A DNA stretch of 37,480 nucleotides from an uncultured Prevotellaceae bacterium (GTDB lineage Bacteria; Bacteroidota; Bacteroidia; Bacteroidales; Bacteroidaceae): the NCBI GenBank assembly GCA_946185805.1, contig CAMHKU010000016.1, positions 1 through 37,480 on the forward strand, given 5' to 3'. Positions 31,876-37,480 of this stretch are shown in pieces (position 1 is the stretch's first letter; every line of letters begins with the position of its first letter). The translations under genes were made by a program, and so were the position numbers. A model generated the notes under the pieces. It did no database searches. It was not told where the DNA came from and was given only the letters and a program-made list of their open reading frames with translations.

Positions 31876-33141
31876 CCTAAACCTTTCCCCCCAGCAGGAG
31901 AGCATGCGCTGGTAGAGCTTCTCTTCGGCGGGCGTATGCTGTGCGTGCCAGAGGCGCTCGCCAGTAAGGGCGTCGGGCAGGTATTGCTGCGGGGTGAAGT
32001 TGCCGGGATAGTCGTGCGGATATTTGTAGCCATCGTGATAGCCCAATTCTTTCATCAGCTGTGTGGGCGCGTTGCGTATAGGCAGCGGTACCGGCTGGTT
32101 GCCCGTGCGGCGTACCAGATCGAGGGCGGCGTCGATGCCTAAGTAGGCGGAGTTGCTCTTGGGCGATGTGGCCAGATAGACTGTACACTCGGCCAGCGGT
32201 ATGCGACCCTCGGGCCAGCCTATCTTCTGTATCACGTCGAACGCCGTATTGGCCAGCAGCAGGGCGTTGGGATTAGCCAGCCCGATGTCTTCGGCCGCTG
32301 AGATGACCAGCCGCCGGGCAATGAACTTCGGGTCTTCGCCGCCCTCGATCATGCGCGCCAGCCAGTAGAGGGCGGCATCGGGGTCGCTGCCGCGGATGCT
32401 CTTGATGAAGGCCGAGATGATGTCGTAGTGCATCTCACCGTCCTTGTCGTAGGCCAGCGGGTTCTGCTGCAGACGGGCCACCACCAGCTCATCGGTGACG
32501 ACGACGTCGCCGGCCTCGGCCTCAACCACCAGCTCCAGAATATTGAGCAACTTGCGGGCGTCGCCGCCGCTGAAGCGCAGCAGGGCGTCGGTCTCGCGGA
32601 GCTCAATATGGCGCTCCTTCAGCACGATGTCTGTGGTAACGGCACGGTGGAGCAGCTGCAGCAGGTCGTCCTTCTCCAGCGACTTCAGCACATAGAGCTG
32701 ACAGCGGGAGAGCAACGGCCTTATGACCTCAAACGAGGGGTTCTCGGTGGTGGCGCCGATGAGCGTCACCACGCCGCGCTCCACGGCACCTAAGAGCGAG
32801 TCTTGCTGCGACTTGGAGAAGCGGTGAATCTCGTCTATAAATAAAATAGGTGAAGCCTCGTTGAAGAATCGGCCTTTCTGGGCCTTCTCTATCACGTCGC
32901 GCACGTCCTTGACGCCGCTGGTGACAGCCGACAGGGTGTAGAACGGCGTCTCCAGACGGTTGGCAATAATCTGCGCCAGCGTCGTCTTGCCAACTCCTGG
33001 CGGCCCCCACAGTATAAACGAAGAGATGCGCCCGGAGTCAATCATCCGACGCAGCACTGCCCCCTCGCCTACCAGGTGACGCTGCCCGATATAGTCGTCG
33101 AGCGTGCGGGGGCGTAGTCTTTCTGCTAATGGTTGTGACAT
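31867..33141 (-). CDS. rarA: Replication-associated recombination protein A (RarA/MgsA)
   Basis: 424 aa AAA+ ATPase acting at stalled replication forks. Motifs: LAERLRPRTLDDYIGQRHLVG at the N-terminus, Walker A GPPGVGKT (residues 46-53), Walker B ILFIDEIHRF (about 99-108, D103-E104), sensor GATTENPSFEV, and the C-terminal SAFIKSIRGSDPDAALYWLARM signature. Start ATG 33141; a -7 box is at 33152-33159. The final residues FREN come from a repeat array carrying the stop, an extension likely without functional weight. The gene is divergent from the acidic-tail protein gene. Confidence 0.95.
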   Translation of the reverse strand: MSQPLAERLRPRTLDDYIGQRHLVGEGAVLRRMIDSGRISSFILWGPPGVGKTTLAQIIANRLETPFYTLSAVTSGVKDVRDVIEKAQKGRFFNEASPILFIDEIHRFSKSQQDSLLGAVERGVVTLIGATTENPSFEVIRPLLSRCQLYVLKSLEKDDLLQLLHRAVTTDIVLKERHIELRETDALLRFSGGDARKLLNILELVVEAEAGDVVVTDELVVARLQQNPLAYDKDGEMHYDIISAFIKSIRGSDPDAALYWLARMIEGGEDPKFIARRLVISAAEDIGLANPNALLLANTAFDVIQKIGWPEGRIPLAECTVYLATSPKSNSAYLGIDAALDLVRRTGNQPVPLPIRNAPTQLMKELGYHDGYKYPHDYPGNFTPQQYLPDALTGERLWHAQHTPAEEKLYQRMLSCWGERFREN

Positions 33142-33151
33142 AATCAGGGCG

Positions 33152-33159
33152 CAAAGTTA
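33152..33159 (-). promoter_or_regulatory. -7 box (TAACTTTG) for rarA
   Basis: Minus-strand TAACTTTG lies 11 bp before the rarA ATG, so the leader would be very short. No -33 TTTG at the right spacing. Confidence 0.5.
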
Positions 33160-33244
33160 CAAAGAATTTGTGACTTTTGTGTTCACAAGGCGTTAAAGGG
33201 AGTTAAAGGATGGAGGTTTCAATACATTAATTCATAATTTATAT

Positions 33245-33252
33245 TATCTTTG
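33245..33252 (+). promoter_or_regulatory. -7 box (TATCTTTG) for the acidic-tail protein gene
   Basis: TATCTTTG lies 25 bp before ATG 33278. The -33 position has only a partial TTT at 33217-33219. Confidence 0.5.
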
Positions 33253-33277
33253 CAGACGAAACCAAAAAATATTTAGC

Positions 33278-34090
33278 ATGGCAAACGAATCTGGGAAAAA
33301 CAATGCGCTGACTCTCAAAACCTTAAACAAGAGCAGCGTGTGGGATATTCAGGAGAACGATGTGTTCCGCCTGTGGGAGAATGCAGATAATGATTCCGAG
33401 GTGCACGAGAACATCCGCCACTACCGGGATATTGTCCGCAGCGCATTCATGATAGAAGAGCTGAAGGAAGACTCCACGGAAATACGTACCAAATATGAGA
33501 AGCAGGGCTATAAGGTGGCCCAAGTGAAGATTGACGAGACGTCGAAGGTGACATGGGCTATCAAAAAGCGTCCCATCGTAAGGGTGACCGACCTGACATA
33601 CGAGAACATCCGCCACATTTCGGCCGCGAAGCTCGTGGAGGTGCTCGACCGCAACTTCGGCGGTGGCTGGGATTCGCTCTCACAGAGTATCAAGGACATC
33701 ATTGAGAGCGGCTTCGACATCTCTACCACGACGCTGCCCAAGGACCGTCTGCATAAGAAGGGCGGCATGTATGAGAAAAAGATTGCCGACGGCTATGAGG
33801 TGCTCGAGGTGGCCAAGGGCACGTGGGTGGAAGCTATCTTTGCCAAGCTGAAGCCCGAGGCCGAGAAGCCACGTATCAAGTACAACTCTTATAAGGACGA
33901 CGACGACGAGAATGACGACGAGGATGTAGAGATTGTTGACGACTACAACAAGCCCGACGAGGACGACGTTGAGATTGAAGAGCCCAACGACGATGAAATC
34001 AACGAGGAGAACTACTCAACGATGATGGATCTCACAGGCGACGACGACGACATTACTGCCGACAGTCTTGAGGACTATGCAGACGAATAA
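33278..34090 (+). CDS. Unknown conserved-looking protein with long acidic C-terminal tail
   Basis: 270 aa, cytoplasmic (no signal or membrane segment). Residues 1-190 look folded: an N-terminal WDIQENDVFRLWENADNDSE segment, a helical stretch, and then VEVLDRNFGGGWDSLSQSIKDIIESGFD. From about residue 200 the chain is almost entirely D/E with N (KDDDDENDDEDVEI and similar) to the C-terminus. A folded domain plus polyacidic tail recalls the Gram-positive RNA polymerase delta subunit, but I see no sequence proof. Other options are a nucleic-acid mimic or a chaperone. Its 3' end overlaps the convergent maf gene by 16 bp. Start ATG 33278. Confidence 0.75.
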   Translation: MANESGKNNALTLKTLNKSSVWDIQENDVFRLWENADNDSEVHENIRHYRDIVRSAFMIEELKEDSTEIRTKYEKQGYKVAQVKIDETSKVTWAIKKRPIVRVTDLTYENIRHISAAKLVEVLDRNFGGGWDSLSQSIKDIIESGFDISTTTLPKDRLHKKGGMYEKKIADGYEVLEVAKGTWVEAIFAKLKPEAEKPRIKYNSYKDDDDENDDEDVEIVDDYNKPDEDDVEIEEPNDDEINEENYSTMMDLTGDDDDITADSLEDYADE

Positions 34091-34689
34091 ATGAGAGTTT
34101 GAAAGGTTGAGAAGTTGAGACCTCTCAAACTCTCAATCTCAGTATAGATACGCTGCACGGGCAGCCCCATGACGTTATAATAACTGCCTTTGAGACCGGT
34201 GCAGCCAATGTAGCCTATCCACTCCTGAATACCGTAAGCCCCTGCCTTGTCCAGGGGCTTATATTTTTGTATGTAGTAACTGATTTCGGCCTCCGTCAGC
34301 TGCTTAAACGTCACGTCGGTAGTGACGGCGAAGTGCACCGTCTGCTGCTGCGTCACCAGGCACACGCCCGTCATCACCTGATGCGTGCGGCCGCTGAGCT
34401 TGCGCAGCATGCGGGCGGCGTCGGCCTCGTCGCGGGGCTTACCCAGCACCTCGTCGCCGACGATAACCACCGTGTCGGCGGTAATCACCAGCTCATCATC
34501 GGCCATCGTGGGTTTGTATGCCGCAGCCTTTTTCCGGGCTATATACTCGGCCGTCTCCGTAGCCTTCAAGTCTTCGGGATAGCTTTCGTCGATGCCGTCG
34601 AGCACGCGCACCTCGAAGTCTACCCCCAATCCGGCCAGCAGTTCCCGACGGCGCGGCGAGTTGCTGGCTAATACCAACTTATAATTCAT
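34075..34689 (-). CDS. maf: Maf-family nucleoside triphosphate pyrophosphatase
   Basis: 204 aa. The family hydrolyses dTTP/UTP or modified nucleotides. Visible: LVLASNSPRRRELLAGLGVDF at the N-terminus, ITADTVVIVGDEVLGKPRDE (about residues 69-88), and DKAGAYGIQEWIGYIGCTGLKGSYYNVMGLP (about 149-180), the usual C-terminal motif. The final residues (about 187-204) lie in a repeat-like stretch that also forms a hairpin and overlaps the convergent gene. The start codon lies inside an ataattc array, in the sense direction gaattATG. It is probably the last gene of the nitroreductase-kdsC-maf operon. Confidence 0.93.
   Translation of the reverse strand: MNYKLVLASNSPRRRELLAGLGVDFEVRVLDGIDESYPEDLKATETAEYIARKKAAAYKPTMADDELVITADTVVIVGDEVLGKPRDEADAARMLRKLSGRTHQVMTGVCLVTQQQTVHFAVTTDVTFKQLTEAEISYYIQKYKPLDKAGAYGIQEWIGYIGCTGLKGSYYNVMGLPVQRIYTEIESLRGLNFSTFQTLIYSSA
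34093..34134. terminator. Inverted repeat at the convergent acidic-protein/maf boundary
   Basis: gagagtttga (34093-34102) pairs with tcaaactctc (34125-34134), extended by aggt/acct with one mismatch. It falls just past the stop of the + gene and within the last codons of maf. There is no clear T-run, so its terminator role is uncertain. Confidence 0.45.
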
Positions 34690-34715
34690 AATTCATAATT
34701 CAGAATTCACAATTG
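34681..34715 (-). repeat. ataattc heptamer array at the maf start
   Basis: Three ataattc units, then agaattc and acaattg. The maf ATG (34689-34687) is inside the second unit. Confidence 0.85.
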
Positions 34716-34720
34716 CGGGT

Positions 34721-35239
34721 TTACCACCCGAAGGCTTTCTCGCTGCTGAGCCAATGACCCTGGGCGCGCAGCACTTGCTCAATGACGTCGCGACCGCAGC
34801 CGTAGCCGCCACGGTAGGGGCTGACATAGAGGCAGGCTTCCTTCACGTCGGGGCAAGCATCCTGCGGACATGTGGGGCATCCTACCCTACGCAGAATCTC
34901 CAGGTCGGGCACGTCGTCGCCCATATACATCACTTCGGCGTCCGTCAGGCCGTAAGTCATGAGAAACTCGTCGTAGGTCTTAATCTTCACCGCACAACCC
35001 ATGAATATATCCTCCACACCCAGCCTTTCATAGCGCAGCCGCACAGCCTCCGTGCGACCACCAGTGAGGATGACGATGCGCAGCCCCATCTTCACGGCCA
35101 GCTGTATGGCGTAGCCGTCCTTGATGTTCACCGTGCGCAGCGGCTCGCCGTCGGCAGCCAGGGTGATGGTCTCTGCTGAGAGCACGCCGTCGACGTCGAA
35201 GATGATGGCACGGATCTTCTGCAGGTCGTAGTTAATCAT
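34721..35239 (-). CDS. kdsC: 3-deoxy-D-manno-octulosonate 8-phosphate phosphatase (KdsC)
   Basis: 172 aa, normal KdsC length. This HAD phosphatase releases KDO from KDO-8-phosphate for lipid A core synthesis. HAD motif I is IIFDVDGVL (D15 and D17), then [25 protein letters not shown] (motif II T/S region), KIKTYDEFL and [15 protein letters not shown] (motif IV). The C-terminal GGRG-like segment reads [15 protein letters not shown]. Start ATG 35239 overlaps the nitroreductase stop by 8 bp, so the two are translationally coupled. The partner enzyme KdsA is encoded 1.3 kb away on the opposite strand. Confidence 0.94.
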   Translation of the reverse strand: MINYDLQKIRAIIFDVDGVLSAETITLAADGEPLRTVNIKDGYAIQLAVKMGLRIVILTGGRTEAVRLRYERLGVEDIFMGCAVKIKTYDEFLMTYGLTDAEVMYMGDDVPDLEILRRVGCPTCPQDACPDVKEACLYVSPYRGGYGCGRDVIEQVLRAQGHWLSSEKAFGW

Positions 35240-35768
35240 GGCGATACTTGGCTACATGCACGTTCTCCCACTTCAGGCGGTCCTCGTTCTGGGGCTTGCG
35301 CTCGTCGGCCTTGTGACCGATGGCCAGCACGCAGAGCACGCTGAGGTTCTCGGGAATGTCTAAGATGCCGCGGATGACGGTGTCGGCCGATGTACCGTCG
35401 CCCAGCCCGCGGCCGCGCATCTGCACCCAGCAGGAGCCCAGCCCCAGGTCTTCGGCCTGATACTGCATGGAGATAGCGGCTATGGAGCCGTCCTCCACCC
35501 AGCAGTCGTTCTGCAGGGGGTCGCCCAGCACGACGATGGCCAGCGGAGCGTCTTTCAGCAGCTGCGCACCCATGTCCTTGGCGTCGGCAAGCTTTTCAAG
35601 GTCGCTCTTGTCGTCAACGACGACGAACTGCCAGGCGCGCTGCCCCTTCGACGTGGGCGACATCAGCGCCGCACGGAGTATCAACTTCACGGCCTCGCCG
35701 TCAATCTCTTCATTGGTAAACTTACGGTGTGAACGGCGCACTTGCGCCAGGTCTTTGAATGATGTCAT
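35232..35768 (-). CDS. Nitroreductase family protein (FMN-dependent)
   Basis: 178 aa. The N-terminal [13 protein letters not shown] and [21 protein letters not shown] segments are the FMN-phosphate-binding motifs of the nitroreductase family. [14 protein letters not shown] and the [10 protein letters not shown] end are also typical. It likely reduces a quinone, nitro compound or similar with NAD(P)H; the physiological substrate is unknown. It heads the operon nitroreductase-kdsC-maf from a full promoter at 35791-35821 and overlaps kdsC. Confidence 0.9.
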   Translation of the reverse strand: MTSFKDLAQVRRSHRKFTNEEIDGEAVKLILRAALMSPTSKGQRAWQFVVVDDKSDLEKLADAKDMGAQLLKDAPLAIVVLGDPLQNDCWVEDGSIAAISMQYQAEDLGLGSCWVQMRGRGLGDGTSADTVIRGILDIPENLSVLCVLAIGHKADERKPQNEDRLKWENVHVAKYRHD

Positions 35769-35790
35769 AGTTGTAACGGGTTTGTGGCTG

Positions 35791-35821
35791 CAAAATTACT
35801 ATAAAATAATGAAACGACAAA
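35791..35821 (-). promoter_or_regulatory. Promoter of the nitroreductase-kdsC-maf operon
   Basis: Minus strand: TTTG (35821-35818), 19 bp, TAATTTTG (35798-35791), a full consensus match. ATG is about 22 bp after the -7 box. Confidence 0.8.
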
Positions 35822-35872
35822 GCAAAAGCACCATATTTATCCAAATCTTTATGTGACAACAGAAAACTGTTC

Positions 35873-35927
35873 AACCCTTCACAATGTACATACATAGCTG
35901 ACAGACAAATAGTTACGGTGAAGGGTT
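35873..35927. repeat. 55-bp element with 10-bp terminal inverted repeats, copy 1
   Basis: Bounded by aacccttcac and gtgaagggtt. The 35-bp interior contains ctgacagacaaatagttacg. Confidence 0.8.
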
Positions 35928-35970
35928 TAGAAAACCGGGAATGGTCGTCAGACCGAACTGTTGTTTTAAA

Positions 35971-36035
35971 AGACAACAAGGACAACTTTGGACAACTCAG
36001 GACAACATAAGATAATAAGGGACAACAAGGACAAC
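35971..36035. repeat. ggacaac decamer array
   Basis: Six gacaac cores spaced 9-10 bp or about 20 bp, including tttggacaac, tcaggacaac and aagggacaac, with one decayed unit ataagataat. It lies between the two 55-bp elements. Confidence 0.8.
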
Positions 36036-36077
36036 TTTTTCGGTCTTACGAGCGTTTGGGGATAAAGAGAGGTTGCT

Positions 36078-36143
36078 GCTGACCTTGGTCGGCAGTGTTG
36101 CTGACCTACGTCGGCAGTATTGCTGACCAAGGTCGGCAACACA
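36078..36143. repeat. Three 22-bp quasi-palindromic units
   Basis: Units start at 36078, 36100 and 36122, each of the form gctgacc-nn-ggtcggc (the middle one with acgtcggc) plus a short spacer. Each unit can form a 6-7-bp stem with one G-T pair. Confidence 0.85.
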
Positions 36144-36328
36144 AGGCATGAGCTACCTATGTCAAAAAAAGTATGCTGGAAGTTAAATGATTTAGTATGG
36201 ATTGGTAGTCGTTTTTCAAAAACGAAGGTCCGTTACGAAAAATGAAGGTCCGTCCCATACTACCCCTGAATGCAGAAAAGTGAAAGCTCAAGCTGCTGAT
36301 GAGCGGCAGCCCAAGGCGTCTCCACATA

Positions 36329-36383
36329 AACCCTTCACCATAACAACCTGCCAAACAGAGGTTTACGCCGTTTGTGAAGGGTT
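36329..36383. repeat. 55-bp element with 10-bp terminal inverted repeats, copy 2
   Basis: The same ends and the same length as copy 1 at 35873-35927. The interior contains ctgccaaacagaggtttacg, matching the copy 1 core (ctgacagacaaatagttacg) at most positions but shifted by 6 bp. Confidence 0.8.
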
Positions 36384-36454
36384 GACGACTATTTGAGTTT
36401 TATTATTTATTAATTCAAGTTCACAAGCTTTCACGCGTGATTTAGCAAAAATAA

Positions 36455-36486
36455 TTTGTTTGTTTCGTTTCTTTTAGCTAATTTTG
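36455..36486 (+). promoter_or_regulatory. Promoter of kdsA
   Basis: TTTG (36455-36458), 20 bp, TAATTTTG (36479-36486). Transcription would start near 36493, which excludes the upstream in-frame start at 36484. Confidence 0.7.
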
Positions 36487-36546
36487 CAGCGTCAACGTGG
36501 AGCGCGGGCCCCCATCCGCCACAGATGCTTCAAGAGAATATCTACT

Positions 36547-37335
36547 ATGATGAACGACATAACGATTATTGCAGGCCCCTGCGTCATTGAGTCTGCCGAG
36601 TTGCTCGACGAGGTGGCGCGGGAATTGGTGCGTATCAACGGCGCACTGGGCACCGACATTATATTCAAGGCCTCGTTCGACAAGGCCAACCGCACAAGCA
36701 TCCACTCCTTCCGCGGTCCCGGCCTGGAGCGCGGCCTTCAGATGCTCAGCGACGTGAAGGCCAAATACGGTCTGCGGCTGCTCACCGACATCCACGAGAG
36801 TTGGCAGGCCGAGCCCGTGGGCCAGGTGTGCGACGTGCTGCAGATACCCGCCTTTCTCTGCCGGCAGACCGACCTGCTGGTGGCTGCCGCCAAGACGGGC
36901 CGCACGGTGAACATCAAGAAGGCGCAGTTTCTCAGTGGCCGCGACATGAAATACCCGGTAGAGAAGTGCCGCGAGGCCGGTGCCAGCGAGGTGTGGCTCA
37001 CCGAGCGCGGCAACATGATGGGCTACAACAACCTGGTGGTAGACTTCCGCAACATCAGCGACATGCTGGAGCTGGTGCCCACGGTGATTATGGACTGTAC
37101 CCACAGCGTGCAGCGCCCCGGCGGCAGCGACGGCAAGACTGGCGGCGACCGCCGCTTTGTGCCGGCCATGGCGCTGGCAGCGAAGGCTTTCGGTGCTACA
37201 GGTTACTTCTTTGAGGTGCACCCCGACCCCGACCATGGTCTGAGCGACGCTGCCAACATGCTGGAACTCAGCAAGCTCGAAGCGCTGGCAAGAAGATTGA
37301 AGATTGAAGATTGGAAATTGGAGATTGAAAATTGA
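36547..37335 (+). CDS. kdsA: 3-deoxy-8-phosphooctulonate synthase (KDO-8-P synthase)
   Basis: 262 aa from ATG 36547 (36550 equally possible). It condenses PEP with arabinose 5-phosphate to KDO-8-phosphate, the KdsC substrate. Motifs: IIAGPCVIES at the N-terminus, FKASFDKANRTS (about residues 39-50), SFRGPGLERGL, LLTDIHES, QIPAFLCRQTDLL, NIKKAQFLSG, TERGNMMGYNNLVVDFR, DCTHSVQRPGG, and EVHPDPDHGLSDAANML. The last ~13 residues (RLKIEDWKLEIEN-like) are encoded by a gattgaa array, where gattgga/aattgga variants avoid an earlier in-frame stop, and the stop codon belongs to the array. So the tail is a repeat-made extension. Confidence 0.95.
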   Translation: MMNDITIIAGPCVIESAELLDEVARELVRINGALGTDIIFKASFDKANRTSIHSFRGPGLERGLQMLSDVKAKYGLRLLTDIHESWQAEPVGQVCDVLQIPAFLCRQTDLLVAAAKTGRTVNIKKAQFLSGRDMKYPVEKCREAGASEVWLTERGNMMGYNNLVVDFRNISDMLELVPTVIMDCTHSVQRPGGSDGKTGGDRRFVPAMALAAKAFGATGYFFEVHPDPDHGLSDAANMLELSKLEALARRLKIEDWKLEIEN

Positions 37336-37399
37336 AGATTGAAGATTGAAAATTGAAGATTGAAGATTGAAAATTGAAGATTGAGGGGTGAAGAGTGAG
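37295..37399 (+). repeat. Fifteen-unit heptamer array across the kdsA 3' end
   Basis: In register from 37295: gattgaa x2, gattgga, aattgga, then gattgaa/aattgaa units in a near-regular pattern, then gattgag, gggtgaa, gagtgag. It is the longest array here. It shows the gattgaa and ggtga families merging within one register. Confidence 0.95.
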
Positions 37400-37480
37400 C
37401 GGCATAAATTGTAAATCGTAAATAGCTAAAGGTGAGTTCTAAAAATTAATATTTGTGAGTGGAAGCCGTACCTTCTGAAT
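37400..37480 (+). other. Right-edge intergenic sequence
   Basis: AT-rich, with tgtaaatcgtaaatagctaaa resembling the tagtaaa units (seen at about 37410-37430). No gene start can be supported before the window ends. Confidence 0.4.

Noticed and set aside
35873..36383. CRISPR-like repeats in the kdsA upstream region
   Set aside because: Only two copies of the 55-bp element with different interiors, no regular spacers and no cas gene; the other arrays are perfect tandem units without spacers.
36202..36396. Small gene in the kdsA upstream region
   Set aside because: Non-ATG start, spans repeat elements, no recognisable motif.
36484..36546. Longer kdsA N-terminus of 21 residues
   Set aside because: It overlaps the -7 box and begins before the predicted transcription start; the sequence is basic and unlike KdsA.
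1..37480. Insertion sequence, phage or diversity-generating retroelement
   Set aside because: No transposase, integrase or reverse transcriptase motif in any frame read, and no template/variable repeat pair.

Overview
The window reads as a chromosomal segment from a Bacteroidales bacterium, most likely Prevotella or a close relative. The reasons are a SusC/SusD pair behind a FecI/FecR-type sigma/anti-sigma pair, promoters of the Bacteroidetes form TTTG-N19/20-TAnnTTTG, almost no Shine-Dalgarno sequences, a pectate lyase and an LRR protein ending in a Prevotella-like 'KGIYVVNGK' tail, and the HECLGH-type dipeptidyl peptidase III. No rRNA, tRNA, CRISPR, phage or transposase gene was seen. The species call is inference from gene content.

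Layout. 1-7374 (+): housekeeping run of purC (3' end), ubiE/menG, aroE, a TPM-domain/LemA pair, purM, a small zinc-ribbon lipoprotein, prfA and pyrF. 7428-10038 (+): two cobalamin genes, cobQ and cobD/cbiB; a CobC-like phosphatase lies at 23028-23561 (-). 10051-11806 (-): FecR anti-sigma and ECF sigma, divergent from 11895-20447 (+), which encodes SusC, SusD, a DUF4843 lipoprotein, a PKD-like lipoprotein and a TlpA-type thioredoxin. 20473-22899 (+): a duplicated LRR surface protein ending at a perfect 22-bp hairpin. 23028-25110 (-): CobC-like phosphatase and a periplasmic TPR sensor with a histidine-kinase ATPase domain that lacks the phospho-acceptor histidine. 25363-27534 (+): pectate lyase with its own promoter and a structured leader. 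27535-33141 (-): AlkD-like glycosylase, DPP III, AraC-type regulator, TRIC/UPF0126 channel, RarA. 33278-34090 (+): unknown protein with an acidic tail. 34075-35768 (-): nitroreductase, KdsC, Maf. 36547-37335 (+): KdsA behind a repeat-rich intergenic region.

The most unusual feature is the repeat landscape. Nearly every gene junction carries a short tandem array, usually with a 7-bp unit and a different unit at each site (gattgaa, ggtgatg, tagtaaa, agatttg, caattct, ataattc). The same kinds of array also lie inside genes without breaking the frame: fecR (11 consecutive heptamers), cobD (two sites) and the thioredoxin gene. Other repeat families lie in-frame in purM (79-bp palindrome), cobQ (24-bp hairpin units), DPP III (33-bp units) and the signal-peptide codons of susD and the DUF4843 gene. 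Most heptamers carry TGA, TAG or TAA on one strand only. The intragenic arrays run in the open orientation, while arrays at gene ends mostly run in the stop orientation and often supply the stop codon. The fecR array is a plausible phase-variable switch over the SusCD locus. Functional statements about the arrays are hypotheses; the repeats themselves are visible directly.
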